This document shows, one piece after another, positions 16,920 through 26,225 of a stretch of DNA of 64,000 bases. The notes beneath the pieces were generated by a model, which searched no databases, was not told where the DNA came from, and saw only the letters and a list, made by a program, of their open reading frames with translations. The stretch covers positions 1-64,000 of the forward strand of contig CAYUFL010000001.1 in assembly GCA_964444065.1 (NCBI GenBank). Reading direction: 5' to 3'. The position numbers and the translations under genes are program-made. Every line of letters begins with the position of its first letter. Position 1 is the first letter of the stretch. Source of the DNA: JBGMEA01 sp964444065. GTDB taxonomy: Bacteria > Bacillota > Clostridia > Eubacteriales > Anaerofustaceae.

Positions 16920-17747
16920 TCAGCAGTTTCCTGTATAAACATATTTTAAATATTCTCTGGCAATATCGGCAAGCCGGTAGACCGAAGCGACATCCGTCGA
17001 GGCACGATCCGCCATTTTATAGGATGGGAAAAAGCGTGACACATGCAGCGGAATTTCAGGATTCACCTCAGCCAGCCAAGAGGCAAGTGCACGCATTTCG
17101 GGCTGCGAATCATTTTCATTCGGTATAATCAGAGTGCTCACTTCGACATGCGCCGATTCGGACGCAATCACGATACTGCGTTTCACGTCTTCCAAGCTGC
17201 CGCCGCACCGCTCGTAGAACTGCGCATCGAAACTTTTCAGATCAATGTTCAGCGCATCGATCACCGGGAGCAAATCACGCAGGGGGGCTTCGTTGACATA
17301 TCCGTTCGTTACGACGACAGTCTGCAATCCGCGATTTTTCGCCAGCGTCGCGCAATCGCGCACATATTCATACCCGATCAACGGCTCGTTATAGGTAAAA
17401 GCAATGCCGATGTTGTCCTCACTCTGCAGTTCCACTGCTTTTTCCACCAAATCATCGGGAGAGAAATAAACGGTATCCACATGGTCTGCATTGCTCATCG
17501 ATATGCGGTAATTCTGGCAGAAACTGCAGTGCATGTTACAGCCGTAGCTCCCAACAGAAAGGATTTTGCTGCCGGGATGAAAATGAAACAGCGGTTTTTT
17601 TTCAATCGGATCAAGTGCGATTGCGCTCACAAGTCCGTAATTATCAGAGCGCACAGCACCGCCCTGATTGCTGCGTGCCTTGCAAATACCGATCTGACCT
17701 TCGTCCAGCCGACATGCGTGCGGGCAAATATCACATATAGCTTTCAT
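16920..17747 (-). CDS. amrS: AmmeMemoRadiSam system radical SAM enzyme
   Basis: 275 residues. The N-terminus has an extra cysteine set, CDICPHAC (residues 5-12) and IGIC, found in the AmrS family. The radical SAM cluster motif CNMHCSFCQNY follows at about residues 74-84. GGSLED and FTYNEPL are SAM/barrel marks. The enzyme is predicted to use S-adenosylmethionine with a [4Fe-4S] cluster; its substrate is not known. Its ATG overlaps the stop codon of the AmrB-AmrA fusion gene by four bases (ATGA), so the two are translationally coupled, as expected for this conserved but uncharacterised three-protein system. Confidence 0.88.
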   Translation of the reverse strand: MKAICDICPHACRLDEGQIGICKARSNQGGAVRSDNYGLVSAIALDPIEKKPLFHFHPGSKILSVGSYGCNMHCSFCQNYRISMSNADHVDTVYFSPDDLVEKAVELQSEDNIGIAFTYNEPLIGYEYVRDCATLAKNRGLQTVVVTNGYVNEAPLRDLLPVIDALNIDLKSFDAQFYERCGGSLEDVKRSIVIASESAHVEVSTLIIPNENDSQPEMRALASWLAEVNPEIPLHVSRFFPSYKMADRASTDVASVYRLADIAREYLKYVYTGNC

Positions 17748-19129
17748 GTGTGTCTCACCACCTCAAAGCGATCTATGCTGTAATTCTCATAGGTGCCGAT
17801 CCCTGCTTTTTGCAGAGCAATCGCGATTTGTTCGTCCGGCGTATTCACGCCGTCCAGATGCGGAAGCAGCAGACCCCTGCGGGATCCGAGCGTAACGATC
17901 ACACCATACCGCTTGGCATCCAGTTCGGCAACAGAAGAAACCGGCTCAGCCTCGCCGAGCACATCAACGCTGTACACCAGCAAATCCAGTTCGTCCTCCG
18001 TCACGGGATCAAAACGGGGATCTTCCGCAGCCGCCTGCACGGCATTGCGCATAATTTCATCGGCAATGCATGCCTCCGTCGCAGAGATCGTTCCGATGCA
18101 GCCTCGCAGTCTTCCTTCTTCTTTCAGGGAAACAAAAACCCCCGCGGCATTTTCGGTCATTTCCTTGGGCAGATTCGGCGGACGGTTCGGTATTTTTCCG
18201 GTTCGCACAAAAGATTCTACCGTCAGCCTGGCAAGCAGTACATACGCGTCTTCGCTGTCTTTGATCTGCCGCAGATGGCGCGTCAGATTTTCCTGATACA
18301 AATCGCCGATCCTTCGGGTATTGTCTTTTTTGATGATTCGGAAACCGGCGACCCAGTAACCGACCCCGAACGGACCTTCATACGAGAGAATCTGCGGCTC
18401 GACCGCAAATCCGTCCAAAGCACCCGCCATTACGATGAATCCGCGCAGACCGCATTCCGCTGCAGCATCGGTAAACGATTCTTCAAACGTGAGAAATTTC
18501 ATAAAATCGCCATCGGCAGCAGCCTGCATGATTTGTTTGTCGAATGCGGGTCCTTCGGGAGAATAACCGTAAGGACCTTCCGGTAAAAGCTTGTGGGAAA
18601 GATCACCGCTGGCGATGAGCACCACCCGTTTCCCGAGGTGCTCCGCCGCATCTGCGATACACTGACCGAAGCGATAATGCGTCAGCGGGCTGAGCCCCGA
18701 AATCGAAATACGTACAATTTGATAAGTATGATATACCTGCTCGATAAAATACAGCGGTACCAGTACCCCATGATCCAGTGACGGATCACGCGCGCCCATC
18801 GTCCCTGCGGGAATATGTCTCTGTGCCGCGATTTGCGTAATTTCATCCACAAGTGCTTCGTCATAGCTTTTTTTCATATGCACTTCGTCCGCACCGAAAC
18901 TTGCAAAATCGCCTTCGGCACCGTTGCCGGGAGAGATATGCAGATAATCGGCATACATGACATTATGCGGAGTAATAAAGATCACCGTCTCCGGACGAAA
19001 AGCGGCAACTTGCTCACCGACCCGGCGAAAAGCATGAACCGTCGCTTCGATTTGATGCTCCTGTCCCTTTCCGACCGCCGGAATAATCAACGGAGGATGT
19101 GGGACGATAAACGTTCCTAGCAATGGCAT
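17744..19129 (-). CDS. AmmeMemoRadiSam system protein, Memo/LigB-like domain fused to AMMECR1
   Basis: 461 residues made of two parts. Residues 1 to about 265 form a Memo/class III extradiol dioxygenase-like domain, with the metal-site candidates HPPLI near residue 11, ITPHNVMY near 52 and SLDHGVLVPLYF near 116. Residues from about 285 to 460 form an AMMECR1 domain with the family block RLRGCIGTI. In many bacteria these are two separate proteins (AmrB and AmrA); here they are one. The fusion gene overlaps amrS by four bases. Human homologues of both halves exist, but the biochemical role of the system is unknown. GGAGG precedes the start. Confidence 0.87.
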   Translation of the reverse strand: MPLLGTFIVPHPPLIIPAVGKGQEHQIEATVHAFRRVGEQVAAFRPETVIFITPHNVMYADYLHISPGNGAEGDFASFGADEVHMKKSYDEALVDEITQIAAQRHIPAGTMGARDPSLDHGVLVPLYFIEQVYHTYQIVRISISGLSPLTHYRFGQCIADAAEHLGKRVVLIASGDLSHKLLPEGPYGYSPEGPAFDKQIMQAAADGDFMKFLTFEESFTDAAAECGLRGFIVMAGALDGFAVEPQILSYEGPFGVGYWVAGFRIIKKDNTRRIGDLYQENLTRHLRQIKDSEDAYVLLARLTVESFVRTGKIPNRPPNLPKEMTENAAGVFVSLKEEGRLRGCIGTISATEACIADEIMRNAVQAAAEDPRFDPVTEDELDLLVYSVDVLGEAEPVSSVAELDAKRYGVIVTLGSRRGLLLPHLDGVNTPDEQIAIALQKAGIGTYENYSIDRFEVVRHT

Positions 19130-19204
19130 TGGCGCGCACCTCCCGGTTCTTTTCTTGATTATAGCACATGATTTGATTTCGTCTGCATTATATTGTTTAA
19201 TTAT

Positions 19205-19654
19205 CTAATGATTCAATAACTTCTTTTTAACTGCGCACCGGATTTCGACCAAATCGATCACATCCTGCAATTCTTCATCGCTGAGTACGCGGTAATGCAG
19301 CCATCCGCCGCATTTTCCGCAGGGGTATCTTTTCTCCCAAAGGTCCTTTGTTTTCGGAAGCATCCCCTCAATCAGTTTTTCTTTGCCTGCAAATACACCG
19401 TCGGAGAGAGAAATCGTTACGGTAAAAGCGCCCTTTTCAAAAAACAGGTAACAAAGCGGCTTGCTTTTATGGCAGTACCGCCAGCACCAGCCGTACGGTT
19501 TACCAAACGGGAACTGCAGCAATTTTTTCAGATCGTAACGACAGGACAACTCTGATTCGAAGCGATCGATTCGCTCCGATGCCTCTTTTCCGACCCATGA
19601 TCGAATCAGTTCTTCGTAAGGAATTTCCGTTTTTTGGGTTAATCTTTCATACAT
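19205..19654 (-). CDS. DUF3788 family protein
   Basis: 149 residues. The block FPFGKPYGWCWRYCHKSKPLCYLF and the stretch FTVTISLSDG are typical of DUF3788, and the cysteines of YPCGKCGGW near the C-terminus are also common in the family. Function unknown; some members are annotated as having a YdhG-like fold. The start has GGGAGG upstream. The gene is isolated between an intrinsic terminator region and the Memo fusion gene. Confidence 0.78.
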   Translation of the reverse strand: MYERLTQKTEIPYEELIRSWVGKEASERIDRFESELSCRYDLKKLLQFPFGKPYGWCWRYCHKSKPLCYLFFEKGAFTVTISLSDGVFAGKEKLIEGMLPKTKDLWEKRYPCGKCGGWLHYRVLSDEELQDVIDLVEIRCAVKKKLLNH

Positions 19655-19752
19655 GAGTCATACCTCCCCGATTACGGAGTACCTGAAAAGGTACCTATAT
19701 CGTTCTGCCTAGATCATAGCACAATTTTGCACAAATGCAAGTGCACAAAAAT

Positions 19753-19786
19753 AAAGTACGGACCGTTTCGTTGCGGTCCGTACTTT
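19753..19786. terminator. Bidirectional hairpin terminator
   Basis: A perfect 13-bp stem (AAAGTACGGACCG and its complement) with an 8-base loop. It stands between the DUF4956 remnant and DUF3788, both read from the minus strand, so it most likely ends the Cthe_2159/VTC/DUF4956 transcript. Confidence 0.7.
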
Positions 19787-19869
19787 GCTTAAGAAGAGGG
19801 AAAAATTGATACATCCCCAAGTGGATGTCTCCTGCCAACCGATTCAGGATCAAAAAAAGCAGCGGTTGA

Positions 19870-20565
19870 CTACATCTGCAACCCCGCGCTGTCTTCCTGT
19901 TCTTTCATCGTAAGGATGATGCTCAGGTTTCCGTTGCGGCATCGCAGTTCGTCGATTAATTTCTTTTGACTGACCGATTGTTTCAGATCGATATTGTAAA
20001 CGACTTCGAACAATGTGCCGAAATCGGTGGTACGCACTCGTTTCATCTACCAACTGTTGGCATATTTTTTCAGAATATCATCAAACAATCCCTGGAAGTT
20101 CAGATTCTCGGGAATGGTAATTTTCAATTGCATTCCTGCGGTTGTTTTCTTTGCGTAATGTGTCACGTGCAGGATAAACATCACGATGCTGACGATGAGC
20201 GCAAAGACCGCCGCGTATAAAACGTATCCCATCCCGCAGGCAAGTCCGACGCCCATTGAGAAAAAGATGTACGAAATATCCTTCGGATTACCGGGGGCAC
20301 TGCGGAAACGCACCAGGCTGAACGCTCCTGCAAGACTGAATGCGCGGGCAACATTGCTGCCGATAAGCATAATTACCACTGCAACCACTGCAGGCAAAAT
20401 AATCAGTGTGACTGTAAAACTCGGTGTGTATCCGTCGTCTTTTTGGATATACAGATAAACAAGACTGATGAAGAATCCAAGGCTCAATGCGGATACCAGT
20501 GCGACCACCATATTCATTAATGTAAAAGTATCCTCGGTTGTAGTGCTGAATAATGACTCAAGCAT
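19870..20565 (-). pseudogene. DUF4956 membrane protein gene interrupted by an in-frame TAG
   Basis: The frame from 20565 runs 172 residues with three or four membrane helices (about 15-38, 50-72, 95-130) and the DUF4956 block SNVARAFSLAGAFSLVRFRS. It meets TAG at 20049-20047 and then continues in the same frame for another 58 codons to the TAG at 19872. The continuation (RVRTTDFGTLFEVVYNI, then DELRCRNGNLSIIL) is the well conserved C-terminal part of DUF4956, so the intact product would be 231 residues. The start overlaps the VTC gene stop by 8 bases. It could be a decayed gene, or the TAG may be read through; the region encodes a complete protein apart from this codon. Confidence 0.72.
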
Positions 20566-21361
20566 TGATCTTCTCCTTTAAACAAGCTGAATTTTTAGAG
20601 TTCGCACGCTGGCTTTTCAAATCGGATTGAACATAATCCGCACCGGCTGCATGCAGCCGATAATTCGTATATTCCGTGCCGTATTTGGAAAACCCTGTTC
20701 GGTAAATATCCATATCTGACAAAGTATCTGCAAGCCATTTCGGCACGGCTCCGTTCATTTTGACTTCCATCAGGTATTGCCCGTCTCGCAAAAGCGGCGA
20801 CCCATATTCTCCGCTCTCCAACTTCAGATCGGTTCTGCGCGAACGCAAATCATAATCAAAAGTAATACGAAAGTCGGAATCGTGCAAGCCGAAAAATGCG
20901 ATGCGGTGATAACTGATATACGATACCGGATGCACCCGGTGCAGCGAAAGAAAATAGTCGATCTCGTGCAGCACCTGCCGGTTCATATAATCGGCACAGA
21001 CAGGTTGGCTTCCGTTTTGCAGATAATCATATGCTTCCCGAAGCGTCACGACTGCACGTCGTTTGAATACGGTTTGCACTGATTTCTTTTTCAGCTCCAA
21101 AAAAACTTCGTCCTGCGGCAGAATCGGATACCGATAGCTGCGCAGCCTGATTTTTTCCTTATATTTCGGTTTCATCAGCGATGTACGGATGAGAGAGTTG
21201 TTGTCTGTATCGTAATACAGATTATAGACCGTATAATCTTTTCCGTTTTCGCAGTAGCTGTCAGGCTACATATATTTTTCAATCTTCGAAAGCAGCATCT
21301 GAAACTGGCTTCGATTGAGGGTGAATTTCATTTCCGAACGTTGAAAGGATGTAATCGCCAT
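20558..21361 (-). pseudogene. VTC-domain polyphosphate polymerase gene interrupted by an in-frame TAG
   Basis: A 267-codon frame begins at the ATG at 21361 (GGAGG upstream) and ends at 20558, broken only by TAG at codon 32 (21268-21266). Before it: SEMKFTLNRSQFQMLLSKIEKYM; after it: PDSYC and YNLYYDTDNNSLIRTS, then YKEKIRLRSYR, EVFLELKKK and VFKRR, which are the VTC tunnel-domain marks including the basic residues that bind polyphosphate. The family makes polyphosphate from nucleotide. A 205-residue piece from 21175 is still open but would lack the first strands. It is followed by DUF4956, which often accompanies VTC proteins. Confidence 0.75.
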
Positions 21362-21384
21362 CTTTATTGCCTCCGCACTTTTCA

Positions 21385-23208
21385 TCATCTTATCTGTGTA
21401 TTTCCTCCGCCCGAACCGGCAGATGTCACAATACTTGAAATTGTAAAACTGGTATATTTGTTTCCTGCGGTATAGGTTCCCGCAATGGTGAGCCCGTCTT
21501 TGGAAGTACCGGAGCAGCTTCCTCCCGTATAAACAAGGTATGTGCTTCCTTTTGCGAGATCGGGAGAGCAGACCACGACATTCTGATAAGTTTTCGTCGG
21601 GACAAAGGAAAGAATCAAATTACCGCTGTTGTCCGTGATGGTAAATCTTGTGTTTGCCGCAATACTGCTGCTGAATGTTGTTGAAACAGCATACTGTGTG
21701 GATGAAGTATCGAGACTTTCTGCCATACCAGAGCTGCCTGCCGCAACAAGCAATCCGCCGCTCATAACGAAAGTCCCGTTGGCATCAAGCGCTCCGTTGC
21801 TGTTTGAAGTCGGTCCGCAGACCAGAATCGTACCGGCGGTGATTTTGATCGATCCGTTGGAATCGAGTCCGTCACCGGACGCGTTGATATAGATATATCC
21901 GCCGTTAATGTACAAATATGCATTTTCCACCGCATTCATATTTGCCTGACCTGCTCTGCCGCTGGTGGAGGAACTGTCTGCTCCGCCGGCACAATTCATG
22001 CCGTCGTCGCTGGATGTAATATAGATTGTGCCGTCATTGATCGTGACAGTGGTACTTTCGATACCTTCATAAGACTTTGTAATCGCAATGCTGCCGCCGT
22101 TGATCGTGATGCTTGTATCGGCATGCATGCCGTCGTCTCCGGAATTCAGCGTCAGTTCACCGCCGCTGACTGTAACGGAATCATTGGCATGAATTGCATC
22201 ATCTGCCGAATCGACCGTAAGGCTGCCGCCTGATATCGTAACTGCGGAAGAAGATTTAATCCCTTTCCCGCTGCTGCTTTCTTCTTCCGAAGAAGAGCTG
22301 CTCATGCTGCTGCCGGGATTGTACAGAGAACTGGAGGAATTATTGATGCTGTTTGCGCTGCCTCCCCCGGAGGAAATCATGATGCTTCCTCCGTTGACCG
22401 TTACCGCAGACACCCCCTGAATACCGTCATTCCCTGCCGTAATATTCAATATGCCGCTGTCGATACGCACATATCCGAGAGCACTTTCCGTCTCATTTGT
22501 TGCTTTGATCCCATCGCCGCCGGCATCGACGGTGATCGTCGCATTTTCAATTGCTACCGTATCTTTTCCGATAATACCGTCATCTACCGAAACGATGTTG
22601 ATCGTACCGTCCGTTATTTTCAGATCATCTTTACTTTTTATCCCGTTGTTGTAATTCGCATTTACGTTCAGCGTTCCGCTTCCCGTAACGGAAAGATCCG
22701 CTTTGCTGAAAATAGCTGCATCGGGTTCTCCGTCTTCATCCGTATCGTAACTGCTTGCGTCGCTCACGGTATTTTCGGTCCCTTCCGCAAGAATCAGCAC
22801 GACTTTAAGCGCGTCATCAACATAGATCGGAGCACTGTCGCTGCAAACAATATCCACCCCGTTCAGAACGATACGTACCAAATCATTATCCGTAGCATCC
22901 ACCACGATCTGACCGTCGTTCAGACTTCCGCTGATCACATACGTTCCGGCGGACGAAATGGTGATGATATTCTTCTTAACGCTTGCGCCGCTTCCGTCAA
23001 CGGACGAATTGTTGTCCGATAGTGTAATGACGGTTGCGCTGTCGTCCCATGCCGCATCCGTATCTTCACTCGCAAAGGAACTGTCGGACGGCGTGTCCGT
23101 ATCGGTACTTGTATTTTTGGATGTGCATCCGTACAATGCAGGAACGACCATCGCGCACACAATCAGCAGAACCATCAATCGTTTCATCGTTTTTTTTGCT
23201 TTCTTCAT
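21385..23208 (-). CDS. Carbohydrate-binding domain-containing lipoprotein (Cthe_2159-like beta-helix)
   Basis: 607 residues. A lipoprotein signal ends at VPALYGC (about residue 28). After a Thr/Ser/Asp-rich linker, most of the chain (about 80-560) is a repetitive right-handed beta-helix with recurrent units of the form ITVNGGSI, VTVSGGEL, ITINGGSI and DGI/DDG turns that probably bind calcium. This is the architecture of Cthe_2159-type cellulose/pectin-binding proteins. A Ser-rich insert lies near residues 290-315. It is the first gene of a transcript with VTC and DUF4956, a combination seen in other Firmicutes; polyphosphate metabolism and surface structure may be linked there. Confidence 0.8.
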   Translation of the reverse strand: MKKAKKTMKRLMVLLIVCAMVVPALYGCTSKNTSTDTDTPSDSSFASEDTDAAWDDSATVITLSDNNSSVDGSGASVKKNIITISSAGTYVISGSLNDGQIVVDATDNDLVRIVLNGVDIVCSDSAPIYVDDALKVVLILAEGTENTVSDASSYDTDEDGEPDAAIFSKADLSVTGSGTLNVNANYNNGIKSKDDLKITDGTINIVSVDDGIIGKDTVAIENATITVDAGGDGIKATNETESALGYVRIDSGILNITAGNDGIQGVSAVTVNGGSIMISSGGGSANSINNSSSSLYNPGSSMSSSSSEEESSSGKGIKSSSAVTISGGSLTVDSADDAIHANDSVTVSGGELTLNSGDDGMHADTSITINGGSIAITKSYEGIESTTVTINDGTIYITSSDDGMNCAGGADSSSTSGRAGQANMNAVENAYLYINGGYIYINASGDGLDSNGSIKITAGTILVCGPTSNSNGALDANGTFVMSGGLLVAAGSSGMAESLDTSSTQYAVSTTFSSSIAANTRFTITDNSGNLILSFVPTKTYQNVVVCSPDLAKGSTYLVYTGGSCSGTSKDGLTIAGTYTAGNKYTSFTISSIVTSAGSGGGNTQIR

Positions 23209-23353
23209 TTCTTCAATCCCTTTACGTTAAATTTACACTTGATAGGTTTGATTATATGGCTGAATGTGACAGTCTCATGAACATTTCGTGACGATTGCCG
23301 TTTTCGCCCTTACCTGAAACGTTTTTAATAATTCACACCGGGATTTTCCACAA

Positions 23354-23384
23354 TAAAAAAGAAACCCGCATGACGCAGGTTTCC
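23354..23384 (-). terminator. Intrinsic terminator of the PH-domain gene
   Basis: On the minus strand GAAACC and GGTTTC close a 23-base hairpin followed by TTTTTTATT, about 25 bases past the PH-domain stop codon. Confidence 0.75.
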
Positions 23385-23407
23385 GTTTTCGATCAAACCA
23401 ATCCTAT

Positions 23408-23785
23408 TTATTTCAGAACAAAATCTCCGATGAATTTGCAGATACCTCTGATATCTACACTGCCGCCGAATTCCAGTTTTACTTTCCCGAGTCCGCTGAA
23501 CCAAAGTTCCATCTCGCTGTCCAAATCGAATGATCCTGCTGTCTCGACCGAAAATGCTTGAATTTTTGCATAAGGCAGAGAAGAATAATCTTTTTTCTTT
23601 CCTGAAATCCCCTGTACATTGATTGTGATAATGCGCTTGTTCGTAAAAACCACCATGTCTCTGATTGCCTGAAAAGTCATCACGACGGCTTCTCCGTCAA
23701 TCAACAGAGGCTGCACCATTGACACTCCGCTGTTGAGATCGACCGGTTTGAGTTTAAAGACTGCATCTTTGCCAAAATCTATCAT
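23408..23785 (-). CDS. Bacterial PH-domain protein
   Basis: 125 residues. The chain is one bacterial pleckstrin-homology domain: VFTNKRIITINVQGISGKKKDYSSLPY is the typical beta-hairpin that follows the ligand-facing loop, and the C-terminal half ends in a short amphipathic helix. Similar single-domain proteins (YvbH/PF08000 group) are common in Firmicutes and form pentameric rings in a solved case; the function is unknown. It has its own terminator downstream and no obvious operon partner. Confidence 0.75.
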   Translation of the reverse strand: MIDFGKDAVFKLKPVDLNSGVSMVQPLLIDGEAVVMTFQAIRDMVVFTNKRIITINVQGISGKKKDYSSLPYAKIQAFSVETAGSFDLDSEMELWFSGLGKVKLEFGGSVDIRGICKFIGDFVLK

Positions 23786-23863
23786 TGTAGATCCCCCTGG
23801 TATTTTAATATATACTATTATAATACAAAATTATTTGAATACACAAGTAAATTATCTGAAAAA

Positions 23864-23897
23864 TAAAAAACAGGCATCTGAATAGAATACCTGTTTT
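23864..23897 (-). terminator. Intrinsic terminator of the uracil/xanthine permease gene
   Basis: On the minus strand AAAACAGG and CCTGTTTT form an 8-bp stem with a T-rich tail, about 27 bases past the permease stop codon. Confidence 0.7.
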
Positions 23898-23923
23898 ACG
23901 GAATGCTTCGAATGACTGATCTG

Positions 23924-25336
23924 TTACGGAATCATTTCCGTCTTTTCTTCTTTATTCTTCTTGCCGATGTTCAGGACAATATTCATCAGAATACCGAAAA
24001 TTGCCGCACCAGCGATGCACGGGACATCCAATCCGAAAAACGGAATGTTTCCGCCGTAGGCATACTGTCCGCCCAAACCGATAATCATAATCGTTGCGAT
24101 GACTGCGATATTCTTCGCACTGAACATGTCTACCTTTTTCTCGATCATAATGGCTACGCCCTGTGCTGCAATTGCCCCGAACAAATAGATTTCCAACCCG
24201 CCGATGACAGCTGTCGGAATCGCATAAATCGCATTAATCAGCGGCGTGAAGCATGCAAGCACCATTGCCACCACCGATGCACCGAGCAGCACCCAGATGG
24301 AAAACACGCGTGTAATTGCCATTGCACTGATATTTTCGCCGTAATTCGTGCCTGCAGGTCCGCCGAGCAAACCGGAAACGATATCGCCGATGCCGTCACC
24401 GATCAGATTGCTTCCCAACAGATCGGCGATGCGATAGCGTTTATCCGATCCTTTTTTCTTTGCGAGGTCGTTCACATAAATATCAAGCTGATAGACATGC
24501 GCCGTTGACTCCGGTATCGTTGCGATTGCAATCGGCATAATTGCTGCCACTGCCAACCATGATGCTTTCGGCAACGTGAATTCGGGCAGGGCAAAAATGC
24601 CGCTTGCCGTACCGTCCGAAAGTACCTTGAACAAGTCAATCCCCGTAATCAGCTGGATCACATAAGCCGTTATACATCCGAGAATCGGACCGAGCAGAAG
24701 GGGAAGCTGACCGAACATCCCTTTTAAATAGACCGAGAACAGAATCGTTGAGATCAGTGTCACCAAAGAAATAATCCAAGCCATATTGGTTGCGAGTGCT
24801 ACTTGGGATGCGCTGACCGAAACTGCACCCAACGTATTGATCGCAATGGAAGATGCATCCGACAGCGCTGTGCCTGCCAATGTCAGCCCGATCACCATCG
24901 CAATCGGACCTGTCACGCTTGCCGGCAGTATTTTTTCGATGGAATCTCTTCCAAAGCGCCTGACAATCAGCCCTGCTGCAATCGAAACAATCCCCGACAT
25001 CATGATTCCAAACTGTGCGATCGCGATCTTATCGTTGAGTGCAAGACCTGCGAGGGCTTCGGAACTCATCAGACTGCCGATGGCCGCAACATAAGAAAAG
25101 CTCGATCCGTAGTAAAGGGGAATTTTTCTTCCCGTTACGAGGATAAAGCATATCGTTGCAAGTCCGCTTGCAAAAATAGTGGTTGAAATATGAAATCCCG
25201 TGATAATGGCAACTGCGACAGTTGCAGGAAACATGACGATTACCTGCTGAATCGAATACAACAGCAGTTTCAAAAAGGGCGGTCGCTCGTCAGGCAGATA
25301 ACCGCTTGTTGTTTGTGTAGTCTGATTTGTTGTCAT
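23924..25336 (-). CDS. Uracil/xanthine permease (NCS2 family)
   Basis: 470 residues with about 12-14 membrane helices. NCS2 marks include YYGSSFSYVAAIGSL in helix 3, ATIPESTAHVYQLD near the middle (the conserved Glu-Ser pair of helix 8) and GGPAGTNYGENISAMAITRVFS, the family signature with the QN/TNYGEN motif. The Glu-based substrate site favours uracil or xanthine symport with protons. The start has AAGGAGAGG upstream. A MarR regulator gene ends 142 bases upstream and reads the same way. Confidence 0.9.
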   Translation of the reverse strand: MTTNQTTQTTSGYLPDERPPFLKLLLYSIQQVIVMFPATVAVAIITGFHISTTIFASGLATICFILVTGRKIPLYYGSSFSYVAAIGSLMSSEALAGLALNDKIAIAQFGIMMSGIVSIAAGLIVRRFGRDSIEKILPASVTGPIAMVIGLTLAGTALSDASSIAINTLGAVSVSASQVALATNMAWIISLVTLISTILFSVYLKGMFGQLPLLLGPILGCITAYVIQLITGIDLFKVLSDGTASGIFALPEFTLPKASWLAVAAIMPIAIATIPESTAHVYQLDIYVNDLAKKKGSDKRYRIADLLGSNLIGDGIGDIVSGLLGGPAGTNYGENISAMAITRVFSIWVLLGASVVAMVLACFTPLINAIYAIPTAVIGGLEIYLFGAIAAQGVAIMIEKKVDMFSAKNIAVIATIMIIGLGGQYAYGGNIPFFGLDVPCIAGAAIFGILMNIVLNIGKKNKEEKTEMIP

Positions 25337-25478
25337 AAATCCTCTCCTTAATCATATAATAAACTGCATTGCTTTCACTTTCGGCAACATCGATCCAAAG
25401 CGGAAGCATGATCGCCGTACTGCCAAAATACGCACAAAAGTGATTTGCTCAAATGGTACGCCATTGGAGCGCTTCGCG

Positions 25479-25901
25479 TTATCTGCAGTTCTTGACTGAA
25501 TTTTCCATTACTTTTTCCATCAATCGACCGAAAACATCTCGTTCTATCTCGGTAAGATTTTCCGTCATCAGATCCTGCCATTTATCATGCACCTGCAGAA
25601 TAGTCTTGTTGACTTCCACTGCTTTTTCTGTCGGGAAAAGATGATATTCCCTTCGATCCGTCTCATTCGGTTTTTTTACCACATACCCCTGGCTTTCGAG
25701 CATCGAGATCACTTTCGCAGAAGTACTTTTGTCGATCAGCAAATAATGCGACAGTTCTTCCTGGGTACATCCCGGATTCTCACAAATCCCGAGAACAAAC
25801 ATATATTGTCCACTGGTGATACCTACGCTCTTCAGGTTTTCGTTAATGAACATATGTGTCCTCCGGTAACTGACCGAAATATACTTTGAGATATCTTTCA
25901 T
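25479..25901 (-). CDS. MarR family transcriptional regulator
   Basis: 140 residues. The winged helix occupies about residues 30-105: TQEELSHYLLIDKSTSAKVISMLESQGYV is the helix-turn-helix and recognition helix, followed by NETDRREYHLFPT in the wing. The N-terminal and C-terminal helices form the dimer interface. The ligand is unknown. It lies upstream of the permease gene in the same direction and could control it; a second candidate target is the divergent promoter at 25964, which is read away from this gene. Confidence 0.87.
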   Translation of the reverse strand: MKDISKYISVSYRRTHMFINENLKSVGITSGQYMFVLGICENPGCTQEELSHYLLIDKSTSAKVISMLESQGYVVKKPNETDRREYHLFPTEKAVEVNKTILQVHDKWQDLMTENLTEIERDVFGRLMEKVMENSVKNCR

Positions 25902-25963
25902 TATTATCCTCGCTTATTAAGTTTCGTATGCAACTTTATTTATTGAATTTTATCACAGAATTA

Positions 25964-25992
25964 TTGACAAAACAGGTAACACTCTCTATAAT
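25964..25992 (+). promoter_or_regulatory. Consensus sigma-A promoter facing an ORF-less segment
   Basis: TTGACA (25964-25969), a 17-base spacer and TATAAT (25987-25992) match the consensus perfectly. The plus-strand transcript that it would make contains no supported gene and ends at the terminator at 26189-26228. Confidence 0.7.
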
Positions 25993-25998
25993 AATAGT

Positions 25999-26225
25999 TG
26001 CTAACACCACTATTATATGAACCTGATCCATCGAATCGTCACTTTGAAAAGTATAACATACATCAAAGTGTTTGTCACCGAATAATGCCTCTTTCGGAAA
26101 AGTATGGATCACCCTGCTGTCGGGAAACCGACAGCAACTTCCTAAGCGTTCCAGTATATATTCAGTATATTTGTCCTTCCTTTCAAACAAAAAGACCTGC
26201 ACGGGGAAGCATGGTCTTTTTGTTT
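25999..26225 (+). ncRNA. Candidate structured small RNA
   Basis: About 225 bases between a perfect promoter and a terminator. Three hairpins can be drawn by eye: CTTTGA/TCAAAG enclosing GTAT/ATAC at about 26041-26067, CCGAA/TTCGG at about 26079-26098, and a perfect 9-bp stem TGCTGTCGG/CCGACAGCA with a GAAA tetraloop at 26115-26136. No open frame of convincing coding character runs through it on the plus strand. I cannot match it to a known riboswitch or sRNA class by eye. It could also be a leader or decayed sequence. Confidence 0.35.

Noticed and set aside
19870..21361. General reassignment of TAG as a sense codon
   Set aside because: TAG ends the TetR gene, carbonic anhydrase, the GH16 lipoprotein, dcd and nifE at the expected positions, so it works as a stop in this genome.
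25337..25478. Purine or PyrR-type riboswitch in the permease leader
   Set aside because: No conserved core of either element was seen in the 142 bases upstream of the permease gene.
25936..26202. An 88-codon frame on the minus strand across the candidate RNA
   Set aside because: It has no ribosome binding site, no family resemblance, and covers hairpins of the plus-strand transcript.
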